Positions 21,180 through 31,703 of a stretch of DNA of 64,000 bases are shown here, in pieces. The DNA is taken from contig NC_092795.1 in the NCBI RefSeq assembly GCF_918797505.1, positions 26,895,131 through 26,959,130 on the forward strand, read 5' to 3'. Made by a program: the position numbers and the translations under genes. Positions within the stretch are counted from its first letter, which is position 1. The number at the start of each line of letters is the position of its first letter. The notes below the pieces were generated by a model. The model had not been told where the DNA came from. It saw only the letters and a list, made by a program, of their open reading frames with translations, and searched no databases. This stretch comes from Bemisia tabaci (lineage: Eukaryota; Arthropoda; Insecta; Hemiptera; Aleyrodidae).

Positions 21180-21768
21180 ACTTATCCCATCAGGCAGCGC
21201 CTGAGCGCCATCTTTGCATGGGGACTCCCTTCCTCAAACTTGTCCGATGGCGCGGGTACATACTCTTCTTTACATCTACAATCCGGACGCAAGAGTGGTT
21301 GCCTCTCCCACCACCCGGCAACTTCGCAACGTGCAATTTCTGGCGCGGAGACTCCAGTCCACTCGACATCAAGGACACCGTTTATCTTCTCTTGCATGCC
21401 TCTGGAACCATACAATAAGGCCCCCCTCCGCCCCACGTGAGCCCCCTCGCCTGGGGTTAAGTGCCCGTACTTTTCCCAGTAAATCAAAAAAATCTTGACG
21501 TTTAATCTGTGTTTTCAACGCACTACGTGATGTGGCCGCTCGATGGTCGTTCACGCAGCCCCCTCTGCCCCCTTCGCCGTGCTCCCCCGCCCCTCGGGTA
21601 GGGCTGCCGCGTCTTTGTTTTGGCGAACTTAAGAGCTGTCTCGACTGGTTATTTTTCTTTTTTGAGCTCGAATGCTTATTCGCGAAAAATCTACCGGAAT
21701 TACCGCTGATCTAGGAGTGTGATTGGTAGGGTTAATAAAATTCCTGAATAAAATCAGGCATGTTGAGC

Positions 21769-21789
21769 GGGGGGGGGGGGGGGGGGGGG
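21769..21789 (+). repeat. Poly-G run of 21
   Basis: A homopolymer of 21 G, one of at least twelve G or C runs of 11 or more in the window. Confidence 0.9.
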
Positions 21790-22117
21790 CGCTGCGAACC
21801 TGCTCTCCTCTGTGCTTGGGAAAATAACAGCAAGTGCGGAAGAAAATAATGTGCTCAAATTCTTAGGTAGATAAGTGCATGCGGCGAAAAGGATGAAACG
21901 GTTTTGGACTAGTTCAGCAAAAAGGGCACCCTTTAAAAGAGCCTAGGCATCTATTCAGTTGATTAAGGAATTTTGTTTACATCTAGTCGTATGATGGTTG
22001 GATCTAGGGTTGTTGTGGACAACAAGGCCTTGCGCAAATAACGCGTTATATACAGATATTACTTTTTATCCGCAAATATGTTCGTAAGGCCAAACCACGC
22101 GTGAACGTCATCAATGG

Positions 22118-22240
22118 TGACGTCACACCAGAAGAATCCTCCCCAGTATCAATTTTGATGCAGAATATGACAATACCAAAACCTTTCTCAATACTAACAA
22201 TGGAAATAAATCGATTTATGTTTCTTTCAGCGGGAATCGC
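22118..22240. repeat. Diverged dispersed segment (GACGTCA...AAATCGAT), copy A
   Basis: Related to 15346-15465 and 45296-45415 (see the 15320 entry). The minus-strand frame in this copy spans residues with INRFISIVSIEKGFGIVI. Function unknown. Confidence 0.4.
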
Positions 22241-22660
22241 ACCAAGCAAAGGAGGCATATCCCCTGGAGGATTAAAAAAACATGTAAGACACTTGATACT
22301 CACTCAGCCAAACCGAGAGTACCCCAAAGTGTCAAGTAAATCCATGAAAATTTTACGACGTGTAGCAAGAAGTTGTTTTTTCCCCCTCCCGTCCTTCCCG
22401 TTGTAAATTTCAGACGACCCCCCACGTGTTGTTTGTTTCACTTCGAGCGGAACGGATCGCGAGTCTGCGAGATACTGCGATCTGTCGTAATCCGACGAGG
22501 CAACAAATCGCAGCCCGAAACCCGCCGCGTGGCGCATGATAAAGCCCGATCGTCATCGATTTTGCAATTCATGGCGCGAGATTTTACGACGCGTCTTAAT
22601 CGCTTTAAAAAGACGCGGCTTATCGGTTCGGGTGTTTGGGGGGTTTTGTCCCTAACTGCA

Positions 22661-22970
22661 ATGGAGTTGTTGCATGTGTGAGGAATTTGCGATTTGACTG
22701 TTGATTCATTTGTAACAGTTCGCGAGAAACACGATGGTGCCTCTGGTTTTCTCTAAAATTAACTCCCAAGCTCAAGAAAAGCTCTCAAGTTGAGGCCAAA
22801 ATGGAGGGGATATCCCACGCTATCCTGAGAGTCTACCTCTACATCAAGACAAACTCTCCATGCAAAGATAGGGAACCAATACATTAGCAGAGTTGCCGTG
22901 TTTTCAGTTGTGGAGTCCTCAAATAAAGTGGCAGACCTGTCAATGTATTTGCTCCCTATCTTTGCTAATC
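22661..22970 (+). mobile_element. Truncated copy of the ATGGAGATGTTGCATG long-hairpin element
   Basis: It begins ATGGAGTTGTTGCATGTGTG and follows the left arm of 42149-42665 through GCTCTCAAGTTGAGGCCAAA and GGGGATATCCCA. It then runs through the loop and the first 45 bp or so of the right arm (GTATTTGCTCCCTATCTTTG), then stops. It can fold only in part. Confidence 0.75.
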
Positions 22971-23194
22971 GTTGTTGAACTCCGTTCATGGGATTTTTCG
23001 GCGTGTTCCTGACTCGAAGCATTTCAAGAGGGCAATTTTTCATTTTGGCCCCCAAGAAATCTGAGTTGGCCCCTAAGATAAAAAGTTGCAGTGCTAAGAC
23101 TTCATGCCGAGTTTCAAACACCGTATCACAATGCAAGTCCGTCAACTTGCATCGTTGCTGATTTCGCGAGGCTGAGAGCAAAGTTTTTTTTTAC

Positions 23195-23475
23195 CGCGTC
23201 GGGATTTCACAATACTCGAGCGGCGCGGCCCCTCTCGCCCCGCGCGCGGCGCATCGCGACGTAGGATATCGAGTGATCGGAATGCCGCTTTGCCGTCGTC
23301 GTCGCCGATGCGACGGCCGCAAGAAGCGGATTCCGCGGAGATGTAAAACTGCCCCTGTTTCGGCGACGACCGCTCCCGGCCGGGCCGCTTCCTTGTGTTT
23401 TCCCGTGTGAATCCTGCGAATGCTCTTGCTCTTCCTGGCGCGCCGCCGCTCGCCGAGTCGTCGCCCCGCGTGCCC
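23195..23475. other. GC-rich, CpG-rich island
   Basis: A short CpG-dense block (GCGCGGCGCATCGCGACG). Frames are open on the minus strand but without recognisable motifs. Confidence 0.35.
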
Positions 23476-23499
23476 ACGTGCTCATAGTTTGCACCTGCA

Positions 23500-23742
23500 G
23501 GCCGATTATTGAAACTGATAGACAGAGCTATAGACGAAGACGACAAAAGGAAGTGGGTGGTGGCAATGGACATAGGAGGTAGATAATGGACTAACTAACG
23601 GCAACCCACCAAAGACCCGACAGTTAGTCCATCATTTTTTCCCTTAGTCTAGAAGAACCAACCATGTCAAGCAATAGGATCGCTCTATACGTACTATTTC
23701 TTCTTTGTCTATAGCTTTGTCTATCAGTTTCAATAATCGGCC
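23500..23742. mobile_element. Palindromic MITE, GATAGACAAAG-TIR family, copy 3 (best preserved)
   Basis: GGCCGATTATTGAAACTGAT opens the element and its inverse, ATCAGTTTCAATAATCGGCC, closes it. GATAGACAGAGCTATAGAC follows the left tip. The interior has GGCAACCCACCAAAGACC and AATAGGATCGCTCTATAC. A further fragment of the same interior recurs at 23825-23882. Confidence 0.82.
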
Positions 23743-24016
23743 CTCTGGTTCGTGCTTCGGGATCTCAGCTGGGACACTGTAGGTGGTGGACTTGCAGACC
23801 TAAGAGGAAACTTTTCCGTTCCCGGGAACTTAGTTAGTCCATTATTTACCACCTTAGTCTATAGGAACCACCGATTTCAACAAATGAACGTGTCAGCGAG
23901 GGAGGGGCGTATAAGACGCATTTACTTGTGTTGAACACATTTTTTGGGAAAGCCCTGTCAACACTACCAGCAAAAGTTCACGGAACTTTGCGCAAAAGTT
24001 AAGTTCCGTAAACCCA

Positions 24017-24689
24017 CATCTGTGTGGACAAGGCCTTCCATTCATAAGAAATGAACGAAAAAATTATGAAAGAGCAAACATAAATGTGGATCAATGATTT
24101 TAACTTCCGCCGCTACGCCGCGCAGACCGCACCGTGTAGGACGCAATGCGTGAAGTATTCCGACAGTCTTGTAGGCGCTATGCGTTTCACGCCGACCGCT
24201 GCTGAACGCACTGTGCTGGACGCATCGCGTGAAGTATTCACGCAGTCTTGTAGGCGCTATGCGTTTCACGCTGACCGCAATAACCGCACTGTGTTTGATG
24301 CAATGCGTGAAGTATTCGTGCAGTCTTGTAGGCGCTAATATGTGTTACATGTCGATCACCGCGCCGAGGGCTTCTCCGTTTCATCTCAAGTCCTCGTTAT
24401 CATTTCTCTCTAAGTCGCGCTGTTCCAGGCCAACTTGCGTGTTTGGTCTCTCTCTTAACTCGACTTATTAAAGGCGCTGTCTCTTGTATCACTAAGAGAC
24501 GACAAAATTAGAAATTACTATACTCTTAGGAAATGAGAGATTTGGTCGCCTTTTCTCGTTTGTAATTTTGTTTTTATAAATCCGGTTTTTTTTATACCTA
24601 CACTTTAAAAAAATGCAAATTTTTGCCGCCCCTTAGATTTGCCGCCATGGGCCGTGGCCCATGTGGCCACCCCCTTAATCCGGCCCTGT
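24017..24689 (+). mobile_element. hAT-like fragment ending CTTAATCCGGCCCTG, with 78-bp tandem repeats, copy A
   Basis: The right end CCCCTTAATCCGGCCCTG is the inverse of CAGGGCCGGATTAAG, a terminus seen in hAT-type elements. The same sequence starts copy B at 48723. The shared left limit is near TCTGTGTGGACAAGGCCTT. Inside are three tandem units of about 78 bp (24127-24355). No transposase frame. Confidence 0.68.
24127..24355 (+). repeat. Three tandem 78-bp units (GCGTGAAGTATTC...GTCTTGTAGGCGCTA)
   Basis: Each unit contains CGCACTGTG, GCAATGCGTGAAGTATTC, CAGTCTTGTAGGCGCTA and TGCGTTTCACG; the last is truncated. Copy B (about 49060-49215) has two units, so the number varies between element copies. 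Confidence 0.8.
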
Positions 24690-24784
24690 TTGTGTGTATT
24701 ATTTTCGTATATATTTCAACACATAGTTGAATTTTTGGGAACTGACTTTCAGTAGCTCTTTTCATTACATTGATAATTTGATTT

Positions 24785-24824
24785 AATTTCTAATAATAGT
24801 ATTCTCTTTCTGTTTCAGGTGAGT
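24785..24824 (+). other. Candidate recursive splice site
   Basis: TTTCTAATAATAG provides a CTAAT branch-point match 24 nt upstream. ATTCTCTTTCTGTTTCAG ends at 24818 and is joined directly to GTGAGT. All three frames downstream meet a stop within 21 nt, so an ordinary coding exon starting here is unlikely. This fits a zero-length (ratchet) exon of a plus-strand intron, by motif only. Confidence 0.3.
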
Positions 24825-25062
24825 TTGCTTGACAACTAGAAGGCCTCTGCTATCCGGTAATAAACAGTTATTAGTCAAAGTTTGACCCCTGCTGTAAAAA
24901 GAACCCTTGACCACAAACATTCAAAATTGGGCCATTCATGCAAGATCATGGAGGCAAGTGTTCAGAATTGGAAGTACAATCCTGTAAATTAGATGTCGTG
25001 GCTGTGACCAATGCGGGTTATACTCTCAGCTACCCTCCTTCCCATTGGCGATTCTCGCAAGC

Positions 25063-25273
25063 AAATCGATTGTTTTACATGTGTTAAAATGGACAAAACC
25101 GCAGTGTGGCGTGGCGTGCTTTGTGATTTATCGATGGATATACCGATCATTAAGGTGTTCGTTGCGATCCTTTTCCATAGGTTTAAATGGCAGATTAATC
25201 GATAAATCGCAAAGCATGCCATGCCATGCCACTGTGATTTTATCCATTTTCACACATGAAAAACAATCGATTT
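25063..25273. mobile_element. hAT MITE (CAGTGTGGCGTGGCG) embedded at the apex of a second palindrome
   Basis: The MITE proper spans 25102-25234 and is internally deleted (133 instead of 165 bp). No 8-bp duplication is seen. Instead the flanks pair with each other: AATCGATTGTTTTACATGTG on the left matches the inverse of CACATGAAAAACAATCGATT on the right. The palindrome therefore extends about 39 bp beyond both MITE ends. To the right, 25258-25363 resembles the 3217-3802 foldback. Confidence 0.6.
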
Positions 25274-25918
25274 TTTTCGCGGTAAGCTGCCTCGCCTAGG
25301 ATCGATTATTTATAATGGATTTAAATGGAGGAAAATCACCGCTGCCAACTTGCAAGAAATGTGTCCGCTCCTTCCATATCCAGTCTCGGTGCCTTCGTGA
25401 CATCGTTTCGGTCTTTTTACACGCGTAATCGTGAGGAATAAGCTTTCAGACGATGTCGAGGTGATGCAACGGGCTACGGGAAGGGGACGTGCATTGTACT
25501 TTTTCATCGACTCGCGTCGCGTCGTCTCATCTCAATTGTGTTGGCAATGTCAACAAACGCCGCTTATCAACCCATCCGACTAGCCGAGTTAATCCACTGA
25601 CCGAAAGGAGTACCTCGTGTCCTGTCACTGTATCCAGAGCTCGGATTTGAAGCGCCTGGCTCCCAAGGTCCATGCGTGTGTCGCGATTTTATTAAACTGC
25701 TATAAGGTGTGAATTAAACCATTGCAATGGGTCAATGTGCGTGCGTCACGGAATCGCGTTTGACGTGAATTGAAGTTAAAAGTATGCACTTCCGAGGTTA
25801 CTCGTTCGGTTTTACCAATCAAATATAATAGTTCGCGTTCGGATCTTTTTAGATTTAAGTATTTAATATTTATAAAATAGATTCTTTGGAAGGGAACAGC
25901 TGCAATCTTATGTACAAC

Positions 25919-26199
25919 GAGAAAAAAAACACAGTTATTCTACAGTTACAACGGTAAATAATGTCACACGGGATTCCATGGTCGTAGAACCGTGGATTTT
26001 GACTCTTGTAAGTAACGATGAGCACGGTGATATGACGGTGTTTACCGTAATATTACTGTGGGCACAGACATACCATTATGAGCATGGTTATACTACTGTA
26101 CTCATCAATAATATTACCCAAATCCACGGTTCCACTACCGTGGATTTTTACCGTGTGACAGTATTACCGTGGTAACCGTCGAATAACCGTGTTTTTCTC
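25919..26199. mobile_element. 281-bp element with GAGAAAAACACGGTTATTC TIRs and repeated ACCGTGG motifs
   Basis: GAGAAAAAAAACACAGTTAT at the left is mirrored by GAATAACCGTGTTTTTCTC at the right. The interior repeats CCGTGGATTTT, CGGTGTTTACCGT and similar short palindromes several times. This is the same architecture as the CACTG elements but with a different motif. No coding capacity. Confidence 0.68.
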
Positions 26200-27284
26200 T
26201 CCATGTTCTTTTAGGCGTATTTGATCAGTTTTTTGCCAAAATTTTATACTGAAACCAGTAAATCTAAATCTGTTCGCTATCTCGAAGATTGTTTATTTTC
26301 GGTGTAGATTTACCGTAAGCAGGACAGACATAACTTAATTACTTATCGCTTAATTTCTTCCCATTACGTTTGCTTAAACAAGGCGATGGCTGAGGAACAA
26401 TACTGCATATCTGCAAACTGACGATTTTGCAGGACAGAGAAGAAATTTCGCCATTATTGCAATATCGTGGTTGGATTTAAAATTTTTTATTATTTTTTTT
26501 ATATTTTAGCGTCTTCATAGCGCTCCCATTTGCAACTGGAAAAAACTAAAAATATCAGGTTGAGTAAGAATGCGGCAAAGGCGCTAACTCATTTTCGCCA
26601 AAATTGTCTGTTAGGTGGTATCGTTCCGTAGCCCTAAATACGATAAGAATAAGCAACCTGCAATGCAGTCAGGTTAGTTCAACCCGTATGTTGATCACGT
26701 TTTAATGTTATTCTTTCAATTTTGAGCCGACAATTTGGCACCATCGTCGGATGGCCCAGCTTTCAGCGGCCACTTACTTTCACGCGAATCGTTGTACACG
26801 GCTCCCGACCAACCTCCTACTCAGCTGCCGATCGGTCCAGCGTCTCTCGTCTTCCGCTGCGGCGGGAGATCATTCTTGCGCTCAATGCGGCATCCGAGAA
26901 TTGCGGCCGTGTCTTTTTGCCGTAAAGGGAGGCCCGAGGAAGAAGAAGGAAAACTACAGCCTTTTTTGGAAACGTCCAGTTACGGCCGCGTTTACTTGGT
27001 CCGCAAAGCTTGCGTTTCTTTTTCCCCCGCCCGCCCCCCGCGGCAAGAATACCACTGCATTCCCCCTCTCTCTCTCCTTTAGCGATATGCTAGCCTGTGT
27101 TTGTTTCAAGCCTCCGAACTTTGAAGAGCTGAAGTGTATAAGATGAGTTATAAGGTCATGTGGTTGATTTTGAGACGATAGTATGTAGTCTGACTAAAGT
27201 CATAAGATTTAAAATGAAAAATAAAGCCACACTCTTTCAGATTTTCCTCGTGATTCGAAAATGAAAGAGAAGGGACTTTGTCTC

Positions 27285-28000
27285 TTTTCCGCTGATTCAA
27301 AGACTGTAACGCAGAGTAGAAAAGATAGATGGGGCGAAACACGTGATGCAATTCTTTCGACTTCCAAGTACGTAAAGTTGCGTACTCAAAAAATGAAGGA
27401 GAACTTGCTGTAATGTCCGCTGAAGCAGAGACTTCAACGCAGAGTAGAAAAATTGGACGGGGCGAAACACGCGATACAACTGTTGCGACTTCCATGTTAG
27501 TGAAATTGCATACCCCAGAAAGGAAGGAGAACTTGTCGTCTTGTCCGCTGGCTCATACACGGAGAAAAAAACTTCGTGCGTGGGACCCGAAGTTTAGGTC
27601 ATATGGATCTCCAAAGTTTTCAGATTGAGCATCTGAACACTTCAGGTCCAGCTGCTGAGGTTTGGATCACACATCTGAAACTTCAGTTCTTACATCTGAA
27701 GTATACTTCGCTTTTCACATCCGAAAAACTTCGGTTCTCACATACGAAAATCTTCGGTTCTTACATCTGAAGTACTTCAGATGTAAGAACTGAAGTTTCA
27801 GATGTGTGATCCGAACCTCGACAGCTAGACCTAAAGTGTTCAGATGCTCAATCTGAAAACTTCAGAGATCCATATGACCCAAACTTCGGGTCCCAAGCAC
27901 GAGATTTTTTTCTCCGTGTAGACTTTAACGCAGAATAGAAAAGTTGGATGTGGCAAAGCACGTGATACAACTGCCCCTACTTCCAAATGGGTATAAAATA
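27285..28000 (+). repeat. Tandem array of about 127-bp units, third unit split by a MITE
   Basis: Unit 1 (about 27285-27410), unit 2 (27411-27537) and unit 3 (27538 onward) each carry TCCGCTG, AACGCAGA(G/A)TAGAAAA, GGGGCGAAACACG and GACTTCCA blocks. The period is not a multiple of three, so the open minus-strand frames across it are not convincing genes. Unit 3 resumes at 27921 after the insertion. Confidence 0.72.
27558..27918. mobile_element. 361-bp CACGGAGAAAAAA-TIR MITE with TA target duplication
   Basis: CACGGAGAAAAAAACTTCG starts after TA (27556-27557). TTTTTTTCTCCGTG ends before TA (27919-27920). The interior is a mirrored series of CTTCAGATGTAAGAACTGAA-like motifs plus GACCCGAAGTTTAGGTCATA. 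The neighbouring uninterrupted tandem unit shows the site without the insert. A related fragment lies at 49310-49475. Confidence 0.85.
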
Positions 28001-28002
28001 GC

Positions 28003-28260
28003 ATATCGAGGGCTAACGAACAATACCGCCTACCTGTCAATTTTGGCAAAAAGTTTGCGAATTTGCCGCTTTCTACAGTATAAAATACGCAAGCTGCTGA
28101 TTTTGGTTTTTTTCCGGGATGGGGAAGCGATGCAATGTCGCTGTAATGTATGGAACAAGTTTCAAATCTAGCCTTAAAATTACGAAGTGACGAAATTTTA
28201 TCTTCGTTCTGTAGAATCGTCAGTTTGCAGAAAGGCGGATTGTTCGTTAGCCATCGATAT
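28003..28260. mobile_element. Foldback element with ATATCGAGGGCTAACGAACA TIR
   Basis: ATATCGAGGGCTAACGAACA at the left is mirrored by TTGTTCGTTAGCCATCGATA (ending T28260) at the right, both continuing into CCGCCT. The interior arms pair weakly. No coding capacity. Confidence 0.65.
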
Positions 28261-29394
28261 CTACAAAAAAGAACACTGATCAAAAAGAAGGTTTTTCTTA
28301 TCACTCGATTCTGGATTCTTTATGAATATCATGCACCTTTTATCCGGAATGATCGCAGCTACCGCGCTCTTATCTATTAAAGAAACGAAAGTCCAAGGAA
28401 CTCTCTAGACTTTCGCGCGAATGCGTTTCCGCACTAATCGAATCTCGGGCGCGCCTACACCTGTGGGAGTCCTGGGTTCAACCCTACCGTTGAGCGGAGC
28501 CTCGAGAGGTGCTCTCCAGGAGCGGCAAAGGAGGAAAAGGAGGAGCAAGGACCTGCCCCGAAAAGGGGAGTTAATTGAATCGGGGCCGAAAAGATAATGC
28601 AACACGGATACAGGTTCAAGTGGGTATCAGGAGCGCAGCAGGTAATTTAATTAGGATTCCGCACAGGAAACGTCGCGTCGGTTCATGCTCCGTTGTTGCA
28701 CAGAAGAGGCGGTGGAACAGATGCAAGAAAAACTGGGCTCCTGCCGCTGATCTGCCCGGCGGCTGGAGGGTAGAAGGTGCCTGGTGCCCCGCCCCGCTAC
28801 CCTTCGACACGGACTTAATGCTTATCGGGGATGCCAAATTTTGCACCCGCTCCAACCACCCCCGCTTCTGTACCGGTCCTATTTTGTAGTGAAAAGTCTC
28901 AGTTTTTACTGTTCTCGGGGTCTTATTCATAGTCGTTCCTTAAACTCCCCAGAGTTTCACAGTAACAGTACCAGTCGCGAGTGGAAAATTTGCAACGCTA
29001 AAAAGTAGTTCCTTCACGGGGAAAAAATTTCCGAAGTGTCTGAAGGAACGTCCCCCTAATCATTTCCTCACAGGGTTTCCATTTGAAACAACCCTTTCTG
29101 TCATGATTCTGATAGTTCTGAAGAAGTCCATCGATACAGTATGCGATACTTCCGGGAGTCCCAACCAGAAACCCACGAAGATATCATTATCAGGAACATT
29201 TTTCCCGGTGTTCTTTCGTTCGGCAAACAACGTATTGACCAGCTTTTGTCGATGTGCAATCTTCGCTCTTGGGTTACTTTCCTTAGTCTTCAGACAAAGA
29301 AGTCTAACGGTCGGGTTAAAGCTACAACTAAAGAGCATCTCTTCAGACCAATGGATAATTTAACCCAAAACTGGTCCATCGCGGTTAATCCGAG

Positions 29395-29745
29395 ATTTAA
29401 AAATCCTCGGACGAGACAGGGCGAGGGCGCGGGGGTTGACGAAAATCCAGGTAAACCTTTCGGGGGCCAACGGGGACTGGAGCGGAGTGGCCGCGGCGGC
29501 TACTGGGTTGCAGTCGCCGGGCCCCTCCGCACCATGCTTTATTCTCCGGCAAAAGAAATTCCTCACACGCCTGTGGGCCCGGGAGGGGGCACGTTAACAA
29601 GGTGAATGAGTGCCGGGCCCAGCCCCCCCCCCCTCCTCCCGTCGGCCCCCCGTCATTGGTGGGAGGCGGAGGGGTGTCTAACCTGTCCCGCGTTGGTGCC
29701 AAGCTGAGCCCCTCCGTTGGTCGGACTCCCAATGCTGGTTGATCG
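29395..29745. other. GC-rich island with an 11-C run
   Basis: A GC-rich block (C11 at 29623-29633) with frames open on both strands and no recognisable domain. Confidence 0.35.
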
Positions 29746-29779
29746 AGTGTGCTCTGAAAGTTGAATAGTATGGATTCGA

Positions 29780-30090
29780 TCGATGTGGTATGAATCGAAT
29801 TCGAAAGAAACACGTGAACTGATCTACAACGATTCTGTGGATAATTAAGTATAAAAACCCAGAGATTGATTCGATTGATGTAAATTGATCGAAGAACGAA
29901 ACCGTGAACCGATCGACAAAATTTCATCGATCCGTGGTGTTGTCGGTGCAAGGACAGGTTTATCGATCGTTCCACGGAGTTGTCGATCGATTCATGGTTT
30001 TGTTGATTTGTTCACGGATTTGTAGATTGATTCACTGCTGTTGATCGGCTCACGTTTTTATTTATCGATTGATTCATGTCGATTTAGTCG
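29780..30090. repeat. Degenerate 20-bp-period array with head-to-head symmetry
   Basis: From 29921 to about 30080 the sequence repeats every 20 bp: TGTCGATCGATTCATGGTTT, TGTTGATTTGTTCACGGATT, TGTAGATTGATTCACTGCTG and so on. To the left (29808-29920) inverse units occur (ACGTGAACTGATCTACAAC, ACCGTGAACCGATCGACAAA). The two halves face each other around 29920. A 30-T run follows at 30097. Confidence 0.65.
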
Positions 30091-30094
30091 ACAG

Positions 30095-30096
<2 letters not shown>

Positions 30097-30126
<30 letters not shown>
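30097..30126 (+). repeat. Poly-T run of 30
   Basis: A homopolymer of 30 T directly downstream of the 20-bp array. It could be the inverse poly-A tail of a minus-strand retroposon, but no body could be recognised. Confidence 0.85.
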
Positions 30127-30135
<9 letters not shown>

Positions 30136-31703
30136 CTTGATCGAATAGGGGTCGATCGATTCTCTGTCGATCGGTCTCCTTTTTTATTCTTCAATTTCAA
30201 TCGATTCATGTCGATCGAATCCCTGCCCACCCGAAAAGTTGGGTTGTTGAATATTACATTAAAACGAAGGAGCAGATTTACCATGGATGTTCTACTCTCT
30301 GACTTCTCTGAGTGGTTCACCAGATTTAGGTCTTTTGCAAGACTTTCAGGGGATCTACCGTAACCCCTCCCAACTTAAAGGAGCCTGAATTTTCCAGGGA
30401 GAAATATCTAAATCTCCTGTAACGTTCAAGCTCTGCCACGTCTTATTTGTTCATGACCTTCAGGGCTTCATTAAAACCTAAAACTCGCCGATCCACCAGA
30501 AAGCTGCATACGCTTAAAATAATATATGTTATAGGTGCTAAAAGTTGGTCATAATTCTCCTGCACAGATACTCGAAACAACTCAACCTGAGGGAATGTAA
30601 TTTTTGAACGGAGGAATGAATGGTGGGAAGAGTGTAATTCTTGGGAAAATATCAAAGTTGCATTTAGAAGCTTATAACTTATCTTAGAAAGGAGAAGAGT
30701 TATGTCGTGTCCGAAACTTTGTGGCCATTTTATATTTTACTGAATAAAATATTTATTGCCATTATACCTTTTTGCGCAGTATGGCTATGCAGCATGCGGT
30801 TTTAATGTATATTTTTCCTCCGACCGTCTCGAGGTTTCGCGGCACGGATTTTTAATCCAGACCCACCTCAGCGAGACTCGCGAAAGTATGGAACTTGAAG
30901 TAGATTTGAATAAATACGACGAGACTAGACTAGACTTGCTGCTTTAAGTATAAGTAGCTGATTGAGCTACTTGGCTGTAAGCACCCGTGATGAATCCAGT
31001 CACCAACTAACAGTGCTTTGATATTTCTTAGGATGTTTTATCGCTTCGAAGTATCATCCTTAAAATACGAATCTGGTAACAAGAAGTGCTCGTTTCGGTT
31101 TCAAAGCGTTCAATCCAGCGCGATGGATGACGTCATCCGTCGCGTTTCCTCTCATATTTGTTTCATCATTATATAATTATAATATAATTATAGTATTGAT
31201 TAAAACTTGCGACATAATCATTTTAACACATCATGGGCATGGCTGCTAAGACCAAGGTAAACGTTACTGTAGCATGTAGTAACGCGTTCAGGATGACATC
31301 ATCCAACATGCCTCTCAATGTGTTATTTTAATCCTCCTCATAATTAGTCCGACTGGGCAGATCTTTTTCAATGTTATCAATTACACTTGATTGCACTATT
31401 AGGAGGCCTTATTTCCAGCTCATCTTTGAAAACACCTACCCGTGAAAGGAATCGAGACGTTACGTCATAAACGACGCACACAACTTTCGTCGATGGTCGC
31501 AAAATTGTCTGACAACTATGAAACGACGATTGAAATTTTATGAGAATGAGATAGCGCAATATGTTTAAAATTTTGCTGATTTTTGAACGGTTTTGTCAGA
31601 AAAGTCGGTGAAATTTTCGGATATCGATGTCCAAAAGTTTCCCCATATAAACGAAATGCGCACGAGTGAAAATTTCGCAACACTGAAATGATCCGTGTTG
31701 AAC

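Noticed and set aside
22046..22303. 85-aa minus-strand frame as a small gene
   Set aside because: Weak peptide similarity to the frame at 15203-15532 is noted as a finding, but no start, domain or transcript evidence supports calling a gene.
24127..24355. CRISPR-like array
   Set aside because: Units are contiguous 78-bp tandem repeats without unique spacers, in a eukaryotic transposon fragment.
27148..27560. Overlapping minus-strand frames with repeated FRPxxxFYSALxSL peptides
   Set aside because: They arise from the 127-bp tandem units, whose period is not a multiple of three, so the frame is not maintained across units.
30097..30126. Poly-T as the tail of a minus-strand retroposon
   Set aside because: No retroposon body or target duplication could be recognised next to it.
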